A stretch of DNA of 27,965 nucleotides, taken from IMG/VR virus record IMGVR_UViG_3300027734_004120, positions 1-27,965 of that record. One strand, 5' to 3'. A model generated the notes under the pieces. That model did no database searches and had not been told where the DNA came from. It saw only the letters and a list, made by a program, of their open reading frames with translations. Positions 1 through 7,736 of this stretch are shown piece by piece; position 1 is the first letter of the stretch, and each line of letters starts with the position of its first letter. The DNA is from a virus. A program made the translations under genes and the position numbers.

Positions 1-1268
1 TCGGACCCATCTGCGCCTGGAGCACCGTCGGACCCATCAGCCCCGGCCGCACCAACCAGTGAGGCCAACCAAGCCGTTTCATCTCCAACGAAGCCGTTCG
101 CGACGGCGACTTCATATGCAGAAGCGCCGTCGGCACCATCGGCCCCAGGAGCGCCGTCGGCACCATCGGCCCCAGGAGCGCCGTCGGCACCATCGGCCCC
201 GTCGGCACCATCGGCCCCGTCGGCACCAGCAGCACCGATGAGAGAAGCGAGCCATGCCGTTTCATCTCCAACGAAGCCATTTGCAACGGCAACTTCATAG
301 GCAGACGCGCCATCGGCCCCGTCGGCACCGGGAGCGCCATCGGCCCCGTCGGCACCGGGAGCGCCATCGGCCCCATCGGCACCCGGAGCTCCATCCGAAC
401 CATCAGCACCCGGCGCACCAACGAGTGAAGCCAACCAAGAGGCTTCATCGCCAACAAAGCCATTGGCCACGGCAACTTCATAGGCAGACGCACCGTCAGC
501 CCCGTCGGCGCCGTCAGACCCGTCGGCGCCGTCAGCCCCGTCGGCGCCGTCAGCCCCGTCCGCACCGGGTGCCCCGTCGGCCCCGGGAGTGCCGATGATC
601 TGGCCTGCGTCAACCCACGTCAGCGCCTCAGAATAGATCCAGAGATGACCGCCACCCTCGTCAACCACCCAAGCATCACCAATCTGCTGACCGCTTGAGG
701 GGAGATCCGAGATGAGGCTCTTGGTCCCCTTCAAATCAAAGCTGTAACCATTCGCGCCGTCAGCACCATCTGCGCCGTCGGCACCGGGAGCGCCGTCAGC
801 CCCGTCGGCGCCATCAGCCCCATCGGCTCCCTTCAGAGAGTCCAACCAAGCCGTCTCATCGCCAACGAATCCGTTAGCCACCGCAAGGTCGTAGGCCGAA
901 GCGCCATCAGCGCCATCAGCGCCATCAGCTCCGTCCGCGCCATCAGCTCCGTCCGCGCCATTAGCGCCATCAGCTCCGTCCGCGCCATCAGCACCATCTG
1001 CGCCGTCAGCTCCAGGAGGCCCGGGAGGCCCGGGGATACCAGAGCCACCGCTCCCCTGATCGCCCGTTTCCGGCAGGAACGAATATTCGAGGCGGCCTCG
1101 AGAAGCCTCAAGGACAAGAACCTCGAACGGGTTGAAGCCGAGCGAGCTCGGACCAACCGCATCGTTGACCTCGAAGGTCTGAGCAACAGGCGTCGCGAGC
1201 ACCTTGCCAATACCGGGCAGGATGATCTCGACAAGCGGAGAAGTCGTGTTGGTGACAACAAGTTGCAT
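1..1268 (-). CDS. Collagen-like tail fibre/appendage protein (3' end outside window)
   Basis: The frame is open from the ATG at 1268 to the window edge, giving at least 422 residues, so the C-terminus is missing. The first 75 or so residues form a non-repetitive head beginning MQLVVTNTTSPLVEI. After it come G-x-y triplets (GPPGPPGADGADGAD and variants), interrupted four times by a block resembling SAYEVAVANGFVGDE followed by TAWLASL, and once by a longer globular insert near 560-770. This layout is typical of phage and bacterial collagen-like fibres, where triple-helical Gly-x-y rods are joined by short non-collagen segments. It is probably a host-binding or decoration fibre. It lies downstream of the capsid and holin-like genes and is separated from them by a terminator, so it may have its own transcription. 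The near-identical DNA repeats are prone to recombination. The family assignment is secure; the exact virion role is inferred. Confidence 0.85.
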   Translation of the reverse strand, partial: MQLVVTNTTSPLVEIILPGIGKVLATPVAQTFEVNDAVGPSSLGFNPFEVLVLEASRGRLEYSFLPETGDQGSGGSGIPGPPGPPGADGADGADGADGADGANGADGADGADGADGADGADGASAYDLAVANGFVGDETAWLDSLKGADGADGADGADGAPGADGADGADGANGYSFDLKGTKSLISDLPSSGQQIGDAWVVDEGGGHLWIYSEALTWVDAGQIIGTPGADGAPGADGADGADGADGADGSDGADGADGASAYEVAVANGFVGDEASWLASLVGAPGADGSDGAPGADGADGAPGADGADGAPGADGADGASAYEVAVANGFVGDETAWLASLIGAAGADGADGADGADGADGAPGADGADGAPGADGADGASAYEVAVANGFVGDETAWLASLVGAAGADGSDGAPGADGS

Positions 1269-1293
1269 GGCGCGGCCCTCGTGTGGGATGCGC

Positions 1294-1352
1294 CAAAAAT
1301 AGGAAAGCCCGCAACACCTCGCAAGCGTAACTGCGAGACATTGCGGGCTTTC
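1294..1352 (-). terminator. Intrinsic terminator between holin-like gene and fibre gene
   Basis: Read on the minus strand, a 12-bp stem (GAAAGCCCGCAA at 1341-1352 paired with 1303-1314) contains a second inner stem (CTCGCA 1318-1323 with TGCGAG 1332-1337). It is followed by a short spacer and a T run at 1295-1299. It begins just after the stop of the 183-aa gene and would end the head-gene transcript before the fibre gene. Confidence 0.8.
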
Positions 1353-1357
1353 TGCAA

Positions 1358-1909
1358 TCAGCCGTTCTTGACGATGCGCTTTCGGGCGACCGGCTTAACG
1401 ACTGTCTGGTGGAAGCCAACCGAGGCCAGAGGGGCGAGCGCCATGAAAAGCGCCTGCCACCACTGGGTTCCGGGTGTGACGGTCGAGAGACCGCCGACCA
1501 AAGCCGACAAGATCAAAACGAACTTGCCGACCTGACCTTCCTTCAGGAGGAACCCGCCGAATCGCCGCAAGAGCGAAATCAGCACGAGCACAATCGCCGA
1601 GATGGCCGAGGCAATCCCGAAGACCGTTGGCCCGTCGAAGGCAGCCTTCGTCTTCTCTGCAGCAGAAACAACACCACCCGCGAGGTCATCCGCAGCGACG
1701 CTCGCCGCAGCCGAAGCTGGGACGGAAGGCGCCACGGAGGCCTCGACGGAAGGGGCTGCAGAAACGACAGCAGGCTGAGACACGACAACCGCGGCATCGG
1801 CTTTCACCGGTACCTTGGCGTCGCCCGACGAAGGTCCCCCATCCGCGCCCTGGGCGAGCGCCGTCAGATACGGCGCGAGCACCAAGACCAGCATGAGGAC
1901 GTACTTCAT
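1358..1909 (-). CDS. Putative holin-like membrane protein with signal peptide
   Basis: This 183-aa protein starts at the ATG at 1909, which is preceded by GAAGGGTGAG; a GTG three codons upstream is less likely. Residues 1-20 look like a signal peptide or signal anchor ending at ALAQ. Residues 21-80 are a low-complexity Ala/Val/Pro/Ser linker. After this come three hydrophobic segments at about 96-114, 129-145 and 150-168, and a basic tail (KPVARKRIVKNG). Several hydrophobic helices with a basic tail fit a holin or other inner-membrane lysis or entry protein. I do not recognise the exact family. It lies directly downstream of the major capsid gene and ends at a terminator. Holin is an inference from topology; a virion membrane-associated protein is the alternative. 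Confidence 0.55.
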   Translation of the reverse strand: MKYVLMLVLVLAPYLTALAQGADGGPSSGDAKVPVKADAAVVVSQPAVVSAAPSVEASVAPSVPASAAASVAADDLAGGVVSAAEKTKAAFDGPTVFGIASAISAIVLVLISLLRRFGGFLLKEGQVGKFVLILSALVGGLSTVTPGTQWWQALFMALAPLASVGFHQTVVKPVARKRIVKNG

Positions 1910-1938
1910 GGTTCTCACCCTTCGAGGTCAGTTCAGGT

Positions 1939-3498
1939 TCAGACCGGGCTCTGGCTGCCGGAGGCCACGCGGAGGCCCTCGACGAGGACCGCGGCCGAGT
2001 GCTCCACGAGCGTGAAGTCGTGCCACGAGTACGCGTCGTACCGGTAGGAGTCCGTCTCCTGCTCGTACTTGAGGTATTGCTGGAAGCCGCCCTCGCCCGA
2101 GTCCGGCGCCGCCACCGACACGCGCCACTGGAGGTTGGCGGGGGTCGTGAGGAAGAGCGAGGAGCCCTGGTAGAGCGTGTTGCCCGCACCAGCGGCCGCG
2201 CCGCTGTACGTGCCAGCCGTGAGGCCGAGCGTCGAGAGACCGTTCGCCGCGCCAGCCGCGACCACCACCGAGGAGCCAGCACCCGAGGTCGGGGAGGTCA
2301 GCTCGATGCGGCCGAACTGGTCAACACGGGCCACGTCGCGGTACGCCGCGCCCTCAGCAGCAACGAGCGCGTCGTTGATGATGTTGGCGACGCGCTGCGC
2401 GGAGATCTGGCGATCCATGAGCGAAGCGTCGTTGACGTGCGGGAACGTGATCGTGTTGGCGCCAGTACCGTCGACGTTGAGGCTGATCTGGTAACCATCG
2501 GTCGGGAACTTGAAGTAGTCCGCCTTGGTGCCCAGCGCGCGACCCGGGACAGCCGTAGTGATCGTATTGATCGCGTCGTCCGTGGGGAGCAGCGGGATCG
2601 GCCAGAACTGAACGCCGAGGGGAGCGGGGGCCGCACCCGTGAGCGCCATCGAGGCCTCGAGCGCGCCACCGGCGCGAACGCTCATCGCCTGGATCCAGTC
2701 GAGGATGACAGCCGGGTTGCAGAAGAAGTACTTCTCACGCGGCATGTAGAGCTTCGGGAAGCTCCGCATCATCTCGAAGAACAGAGGGAGCTCGACGAAG
2801 TTGCCATCGAAGTGGATGCGCGTCGAACGAGCGCGCATCTGCTTCAGCCAGCCGTCGTTCGCCGACAAGAGGGCCGTGCGGTCATCGCTCGGGACGATGT
2901 CGTCGTCGCCGAGGAGGGCCATCTGCTCAAGGTCGTTCACCATGAGCGGCATGACGCGGCTCATGAGGAGGTCCTGGAAGCGGTCCTCGTAGAACGTCTG
3001 GTAGACCATCTCCTTCGAGAAGGTGATGAAGGTCTGCATCTTCTTGAGCTGCCACTCGTTGCTGACGCGCATCGAGAGGGGCTTCGAGGACGGCCCGGGG
3101 TGCGCCGTGAACTCCGACGCGGGGCGCATGACAGTGCCGCCAGCGAAGGTGTTCTCAACGCGGCCCGACATCTTGCCGCCGCGGTGAACGATGAAGTCGA
3201 TGCCGGGGCCACCAACCGCCGACGGGGGGAGACCGCCCGTGGGGAAAGCGACGTTCGGGTAGGTCGAGGGCGCGTTCGGCGGGTAGAAGGCCGACGGACC
3301 CTGCGGCTGCCACTGCGCCGACAGCTTGGGCGAGAGCAGCGTCGACTGCGCCCGCATGAACTGGAAGGCTGCCTCCTGAACCTCGGGGTCCAGACGGCCA
3401 CCCGCGTTGAGGTCAGACGTGCTGCCCTCAACCAAGTACGCCTTCGCGATCTTCTCACGGTCCTTGAGGCCGTGGTGCTTCCACATATTGAACGACAT
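1939..3498 (-). CDS. Major capsid protein (HK97-fold type)
   Basis: This 519-aa protein starts at an ATG with a strong GAGGAG ribosome site. It follows the portal, protease and core genes, the canonical slot for the major head protein. The N-terminal third (KHHGLKDREKIAKAYL, the Pro-rich stretch near 65-95 and the FITFSKEMVYQTFYEDRF region) resembles capsid proteins of large-headed phages encoded after XkdF-type proteases. Residues about 330-455 are Gly/Ala/Thr-rich and end in TYSGAAAGAGNTLYQ before LTTPANLQWRVSV resumes. This looks like an inserted domain that would sit on the outside of the shell. The C-terminus (YRYDAYSWHDFTLVEHSAAVLVEG) is typical of the final strand region. The capsid role rests on context and overall character; I cannot test the fold here. 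Confidence 0.8.
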   Translation of the reverse strand: MSFNMWKHHGLKDREKIAKAYLVEGSTSDLNAGGRLDPEVQEAAFQFMRAQSTLLSPKLSAQWQPQGPSAFYPPNAPSTYPNVAFPTGGLPPSAVGGPGIDFIVHRGGKMSGRVENTFAGGTVMRPASEFTAHPGPSSKPLSMRVSNEWQLKKMQTFITFSKEMVYQTFYEDRFQDLLMSRVMPLMVNDLEQMALLGDDDIVPSDDRTALLSANDGWLKQMRARSTRIHFDGNFVELPLFFEMMRSFPKLYMPREKYFFCNPAVILDWIQAMSVRAGGALEASMALTGAAPAPLGVQFWPIPLLPTDDAINTITTAVPGRALGTKADYFKFPTDGYQISLNVDGTGANTITFPHVNDASLMDRQISAQRVANIINDALVAAEGAAYRDVARVDQFGRIELTSPTSGAGSSVVVAAGAANGLSTLGLTAGTYSGAAAGAGNTLYQGSSLFLTTPANLQWRVSVAAPDSGEGGFQQYLKYEQETDSYRYDAYSWHDFTLVEHSAAVLVEGLRVASGSQSPV

Positions 3499-3509
3499 GG
3501 CTTTTCTCC

Positions 3510-5702
3510 TCAGAGGGCGTAGGTGGTCTGACGCCGCGCGTGCTGCAGGTAGGCATCCTGCGGGCTGGTGGTTGTGGGCTCGTTGCTCTTGGTCGTGTAC
3601 GTGGCGCTGCCAGTCGCCTCGAGGCTGTCAGAGACAGGTCGAGCCGGGAGGGCAATGCCCTTGGCCACAGGAGCGGGAGCCGCTTCCGGCTCATCGCCCT
3701 GCACATCAATCTGCATCTGGCCATCCACGACCGTCACCTTGAAGTTCTTCTTGGCAGCGACGAGCGCGGCCATGATGTCGGCGGGGTTAACCGCCGTCTT
3801 CTCGGTGACAACCGCCGGCTCAGCCGACGCAGCCTCGGGCTCCGGTGCAGCAACCTCAGGCTCCTTGTGAGCCTCGGCCTGCTCCGAAGCGACGGTCTCC
3901 GCAGGAGCAGCCTCGGCCTCAGCCGCAGGCTCCTCCTCGGACTTCTTCACCGCCTCTTCGGGCGGGGAAGGCGCGACAGTCTCTTCGACGTCCATCTTTT
4001 TCTCCCGTGCAAGCCGGCTCTCGTATTGAGCCTTGAGTCGCTTCGTAAAGTTCATAGCAGCAGTTCCGCCCCAAAGCAACCACGCAACGAAACCGGGGCT
4101 TTCGCTTCCAACACGGTCATCCTGCCCAGCCGTCCAGTCCACACGGTGGCGTGCAAACCAAGCTGGGCCCTTGACGACCGCCCAGTATTCGGGCATCGGG
4201 TCGCCGGCAGCCATACGACGGGCGCGGCGGATGGTTTCTTCCACCAGCCCATCGCCACCGCGGCCTTCTTCGTAGGCGCGCAAACCACGACGCGCAGCGG
4301 AGCGCATCGCGGCATTCGGGCGGAGCTCGTCAGAGCTGATCAGGCTTCCGCCAGGGAGCTTGCCTTCGCTGTCCGAGACCTTGGTGACCACGTCGTAGTC
4401 GACGCCATCATCCACAAGCTCAAACTCGGGGAGCGAGTCATTGAACCGCTCGTAGTTGTCGAGGTCCTGGTCCTCGAAGAACCGGAGAACCTCAACCTCT
4501 GCCTCGACAAGCTCGTCCTCGCCGCCAGCTTCGATGATGGTCACGATGCTGTCGTCCGTGAACGACTTCTGCGTGGAAGCGGGGTGCGACTTGGGAAGCA
4601 AGTCAGTGTCGAACGGTCGGCGCGGGAACTTCCCAGTGCCGAGAGCAGCGAGGAAAACGCGAACACGCGCAAACGCCCATTGCTCAGCCGAGCTGACGTT
4701 AGGACGAACGCTGGAAGGGTTCGAGCGGTAAGCGCCGATGCCGCGATTGTAGACCTGACGGAGCATCTCCATCGTGGCCTGCTTGCCCTCGTCAGGGTAC
4801 TTCGCGTTGTGCTCCGTCATCATGTCGCGGACGCGAGACTCGACGGACTCTGGCAAAGCCTTCTGGAGCTCTTCGGAGCTCATCGCCGGCAGCTTCTTCA
4901 GGTCGGAGAAGGGCTTCAAAATCCGTCGGTCAGACGGAAGCCACTCATCCTCAGCAGTCTCGTAGTACGAGAGCAGCGTGGCGACAGGGTTCGCGGCCGT
5001 GGCCTCGAAAACCTCACTGGTACCACGAAGCTGAACCTTGCCAGACCGACGAATGCCGATGACGCGGCCCTTGCCGATCATCGGGGGGCCGGGAGGCTTG
5101 GGGATCTCGTAAGAGACGAAATCACCCACAGACAGGTCCTCAGCCTTCTTCATGTCGTCGGGCTTCCAGCCCGCTTCCACTTCCACCGCGGCCCCAACGT
5201 CGGACTCGATGGAAACGTCGCGCGGCCCAAAGGAGACCGGCATTTCCATCAGGTCGGTGATGTCGAAGGAACCATCGGGAAGCTGGGTGTACGACGCCAT
5301 GAAGTACATGGGGTTCGGCGCTTCCGCCGCCATGATGGCGTCAACGAACTTCGGGCCCATGAGGACGCGGTCGCGGTAAATGCGAATCGCGTCAACGTAG
5401 TAGTCCTGTGTGCTCTTCGTCTTGACGAGGATCTTCTTGCGGATAGTGTCGAGGAGGCGATTGATGACGTCACCAATCACCTCGTTCTCGCTGGAAGCGA
5501 AGAACTTGGAGACGAACTCCGGCAGGTCATCCGCGTTCTTGATGACGGTGAAGCCCTCGTGATTGCGGCTCTCCGCCTCAGTCAGGATCGCAGGCTCGGT
5601 GACGAGCGAGACCTCTTCAGGGTCAATGTTGCTCAGGCGATGCCGGCGCGCTTTTTCGACGCGGACGGCATCCTTGGCAATCGAGCTGAAATCGAAGTCC
5701 AT
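3510..5702 (-). CDS. Prohead core/scaffold-like multidomain protein
   Basis: This 730-aa protein starts at the ATG at 5702, behind a clear GAGGAG site and 2 nt after the protease stop. Visible parts are: residues 1-170, with VSLVTEPAI near 31-39; a small barrel-like segment at 187-246 (SVGDFVSYE, KGRVIGIRRSGKVQLRG), similar to Tudor/DUF2945-type domains; residues 298-372 (HNAKYPDEGKQAT, QWAFARVRVFLAALGTGKF, FDTDLLPKSHP), a conserved phage head-module domain; residues 470-562 (RRARRMAAGDPMPEYW, WFARHRVDWTA, FVAWLLWGG), a second such domain; and an acidic Ala/Glu/Pro-rich tail at 572-640. The acidic tail and the position between protease and capsid suggest an internal scaffold cleaved during maturation. 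The domain recognition is from memory and the role is inferred. Confidence 0.65.
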   Translation of the reverse strand: MDFDFSSIAKDAVRVEKARRHRLSNIDPEEVSLVTEPAILTEAESRNHEGFTVIKNADDLPEFVSKFFASSENEVIGDVINRLLDTIRKKILVKTKSTQDYYVDAIRIYRDRVLMGPKFVDAIMAAEAPNPMYFMASYTQLPDGSFDITDLMEMPVSFGPRDVSIESDVGAAVEVEAGWKPDDMKKAEDLSVGDFVSYEIPKPPGPPMIGKGRVIGIRRSGKVQLRGTSEVFEATAANPVATLLSYYETAEDEWLPSDRRILKPFSDLKKLPAMSSEELQKALPESVESRVRDMMTEHNAKYPDEGKQATMEMLRQVYNRGIGAYRSNPSSVRPNVSSAEQWAFARVRVFLAALGTGKFPRRPFDTDLLPKSHPASTQKSFTDDSIVTIIEAGGEDELVEAEVEVLRFFEDQDLDNYERFNDSLPEFELVDDGVDYDVVTKVSDSEGKLPGGSLISSDELRPNAAMRSAARRGLRAYEEGRGGDGLVEETIRRARRMAAGDPMPEYWAVVKGPAWFARHRVDWTAGQDDRVGSESPGFVAWLLWGGTAAMNFTKRLKAQYESRLAREKKMDVEETVAPSPPEEAVKKSEEEPAAEAEAAPAETVASEQAEAHKEPEVAAPEPEAASAEPAVVTEKTAVNPADIMAALVAAKKNFKVTVVDGQMQIDVQGDEPEAAPAPVAKGIALPARPVSDSLEATGSATYTTKSNEPTTTSPQDAYLQHARRQTTYAL

Positions 5703-5704
5703 CG

Positions 5705-6157
5705 TCACTCCTCGTAGGTTCTCTTGGCCATTGCGCCAATCGAGAACCCTTTGATTACGCCATTTTGAACTGCAGTCCACACATCTTCGTCAAGCACTTT
5801 CACCGCGAGCATCCAGCTCCCCTTAGGGATCACGATGTCGCCGTTGCCCTTGTCGTCTGGCAGGGCAGCGCGATTATCTCGGGGAATCGTCTCTTCGATG
5901 GTGGTCACATAGGATTCGACGACAGGGAACCGTGACCGTGCGCGGTCGAAGTCCCTGTGCATGAAGCCCGTTGTGGCGTTGCCCTCAACGTACTTCAGCA
6001 TGAAGCGGTGAGCCGCCTCTTCGATGTCCATCGCCGAGATGACGGAGCCCTGCCGGTCCTCAATATCTGGACGCAGCACAGGCCCCTTCACGACGCGTTG
6101 CGCGTCGCTCGTCTTCATGATTGGAACGAAGAGGGAGACCTTGTTCATGTCGGGCAT
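5705..6157 (-). CDS. XkdF-like prohead serine protease (Peptidase_S78_2 type)
   Basis: This 150-aa protein has the features of the PBSX XkdF family: VVKGPVLRPDIEDRQG near 22-37, EEAAHRFM near 46-53, GFMHRDF with a candidate catalytic His67, VVESYV with candidate Ser82, and the ending GSWMLAVKVLDEDVWTAVQ then GVIKGFSIGAMA. Such enzymes degrade the scaffold and trim capsid proteins during head maturation. It lies between the portal and the core protein, as expected. The downstream core gene begins 3 nt past its end and reads directly on. An internal ATG (MNKV, 6148) is an alternative start; neither has a strong ribosome site. The length is close to the usual size for a stand-alone protease of this type. 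Confidence 0.85.
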   Translation of the reverse strand: MPDMNKVSLFVPIMKTSDAQRVVKGPVLRPDIEDRQGSVISAMDIEEAAHRFMLKYVEGNATTGFMHRDFDRARSRFPVVESYVTTIEETIPRDNRAALPDDKGNGDIVIPKGSWMLAVKVLDEDVWTAVQNGVIKGFSIGAMAKRTYEE

Positions 6158-6172
6158 GGTAAGTGGCCGCCT

Positions 6173-7729
6173 TTACCGCGTCAATCCACCCGGCAGAGGC
6201 CGGAGAGGCACCGCATTTGTGGGGTCTTCCGCCGCGGGCGCGGGGGCCTTTCCAATCGTCGCCTCTTCGTAGGCGAGGATGCGCGAGGGCTTCTGCATGT
6301 TGGCGTCGGTCTGGGCGTCGATCATCAGGACAGGCAGGTCTGCGCCGTCGATGATGCGGTTGAACTGGTCGCGGATGTCGTTGACCGAGAGGCCGTCCTT
6401 CATCTTCGAGACCACCGAGGAAATCTGAACCGGGTCGAGATTCTTCGGACGGTTGAACTTGAACACGGCCCCAGGGGCGATGCGAGGCGCGAGCGCCTCA
6501 GTCAGCAGTTGTTCCCACTCTTCCGAACGCGGGTTGATGACGCCTTCCATGGTGATGTGCTTCTGCGAAGCCGCAGCGCGCGTCGTGCCCGTCGCATTGC
6601 CGCCCAAGAACGCAGGCGACATGCGGAAGGCCTCCGCGATCTCGTCATTGTTCTCCATGGCGCGCTGTGAGAGGCCAGCCAAATCCTTGATACCGAGCTC
6701 CACACGCTCGATGCGGATCTTCGCGCCCTGACCGAGAGCGCCTTGGACTCGAGGCTCAATGATGGCGGCACGATTGGCGTTGTGGACGCCCTTACCTTCC
6801 GCATTGAAGATGGCCTCGATGCGCTCCGTGGAGCCGTCCGTCAGGTTGCCGCCCTCGACGATCACGAGGATCGGGACGTGAGTACCGTTCTCCAAGAACG
6901 AGACCATGAACTGGCCCATCTGGTCGTTGCCCATGATGGCGTTCAGCGCAGAAACGTACGACGGCGCCCCGTAGTAGCTGTCGAGCGGGTGGTAGTTCTT
7001 CAGGTGGAGGATCGCGTTCCCCTTGAGGTCGGGGTCCAAGTCTGCCGGCCACTGCGCGTAGAACTCGCCGGTCTTGCGGTTGATGTACTTGTGGTCGGGG
7101 TTCACGTCCCCGAACACGCGGTAGTACAGGCCGTTGAACCTGACCGCGGTCTCGCTGCGCGTCTCGACATCGTACAGGTTGATCAGGGAGCCCTGAATCC
7201 ACCGCTCCCGGTACTTGTCGATGCGCATGAAGGTGAACGGCACATGCAGCAGGCCCTGAACATCGCCTCCTGCTTCGCGGTTCTCCTCAAGAATCTCCAA
7301 GGTGGCGTTGCCGCAGCCCTGGTAGTCCATCTCCGCCTTCGTGATCTCGTGCGAAAGCGGGAGGAAGGAGTTCGGGTTGGGGCGGCGGATGAAGTCGTCC
7401 AGCGTCTGACGCTGGCGCTCCAACTGCGCGAGCTTGTTGGGACGACCCTCGAACTCCTTGAGGAGTCGGGAGTCCACCTGAGCTCGAGCGCCGAGGCCGA
7501 CCGAGCTTCGCGCAATCTGCCGAACGCAGCTTCCAAGCCGCGTGTTGACGTCCATGTACTGGAGCCACACGCCAGGCGTGTGGCGCGGCACGACGAAATC
7601 AGCGTGGAACTGGAGGTCCAGCGTCGGGTCATCGCTGATGGTCTTGGGCCGGTCACGCTGGACCTGGACCTTGCGGATCAGGACGTCCGACGCGTCACGG
7701 TTCAGGTCAGGAGTGAAATCGTACTTCAT
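6173..7729 (-). CDS. Phage portal protein
   Basis: This 518-aa protein begins MKYDFTPDLNRDASDV at the ATG at 7729. GAGGT lies upstream, inside the end of the terminase gene region, so the longer frame upstream is not needed. Between residues 200 and 440 it has portal-like features: a folded region with YYRVFGDVNPDHKYIN, LKNYHPLDSYYGAPSYVSAL, FMVSFLENGTHVPILVIVEGG, and the helical segment NDEIAEAFRMSPAFLGG followed by a variable C-terminus. The portal is the dodecameric ring at the head vertex through which DNA is packaged. It sits directly downstream of TerL and upstream of the protease, the standard order in PBSX/Mu-like and many large phages. Confidence 0.85.
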   Translation of the reverse strand: MKYDFTPDLNRDASDVLIRKVQVQRDRPKTISDDPTLDLQFHADFVVPRHTPGVWLQYMDVNTRLGSCVRQIARSSVGLGARAQVDSRLLKEFEGRPNKLAQLERQRQTLDDFIRRPNPNSFLPLSHEITKAEMDYQGCGNATLEILEENREAGGDVQGLLHVPFTFMRIDKYRERWIQGSLINLYDVETRSETAVRFNGLYYRVFGDVNPDHKYINRKTGEFYAQWPADLDPDLKGNAILHLKNYHPLDSYYGAPSYVSALNAIMGNDQMGQFMVSFLENGTHVPILVIVEGGNLTDGSTERIEAIFNAEGKGVHNANRAAIIEPRVQGALGQGAKIRIERVELGIKDLAGLSQRAMENNDEIAEAFRMSPAFLGGNATGTTRAAASQKHITMEGVINPRSEEWEQLLTEALAPRIAPGAVFKFNRPKNLDPVQISSVVSKMKDGLSVNDIRDQFNRIIDGADLPVLMIDAQTDANMQKPSRILAYEEATIGKAPAPAAEDPTNAVPLRPLPGGLTR

Positions 7730-7736
7730 GGCGACC

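Noticed and set aside
1-600. Short regular repeats resembling a CRISPR or satellite array
   Set aside because: The periodicity is that of Gly-x-y codons in an open frame; repeats are contiguous without unique spacers.
1999-3522. 507-codon open frame on the plus strand across the capsid gene
   Set aside because: It is the antisense shadow of a GC-rich gene: Arg/Glu/Val/His-rich composition, no ribosome site, and the capsid frame explains the region.
3540-5717. 725-codon open frame on the plus strand
   Set aside because: Antisense shadow of the core protein gene; the composition is highly charged and unlike a folded protein.
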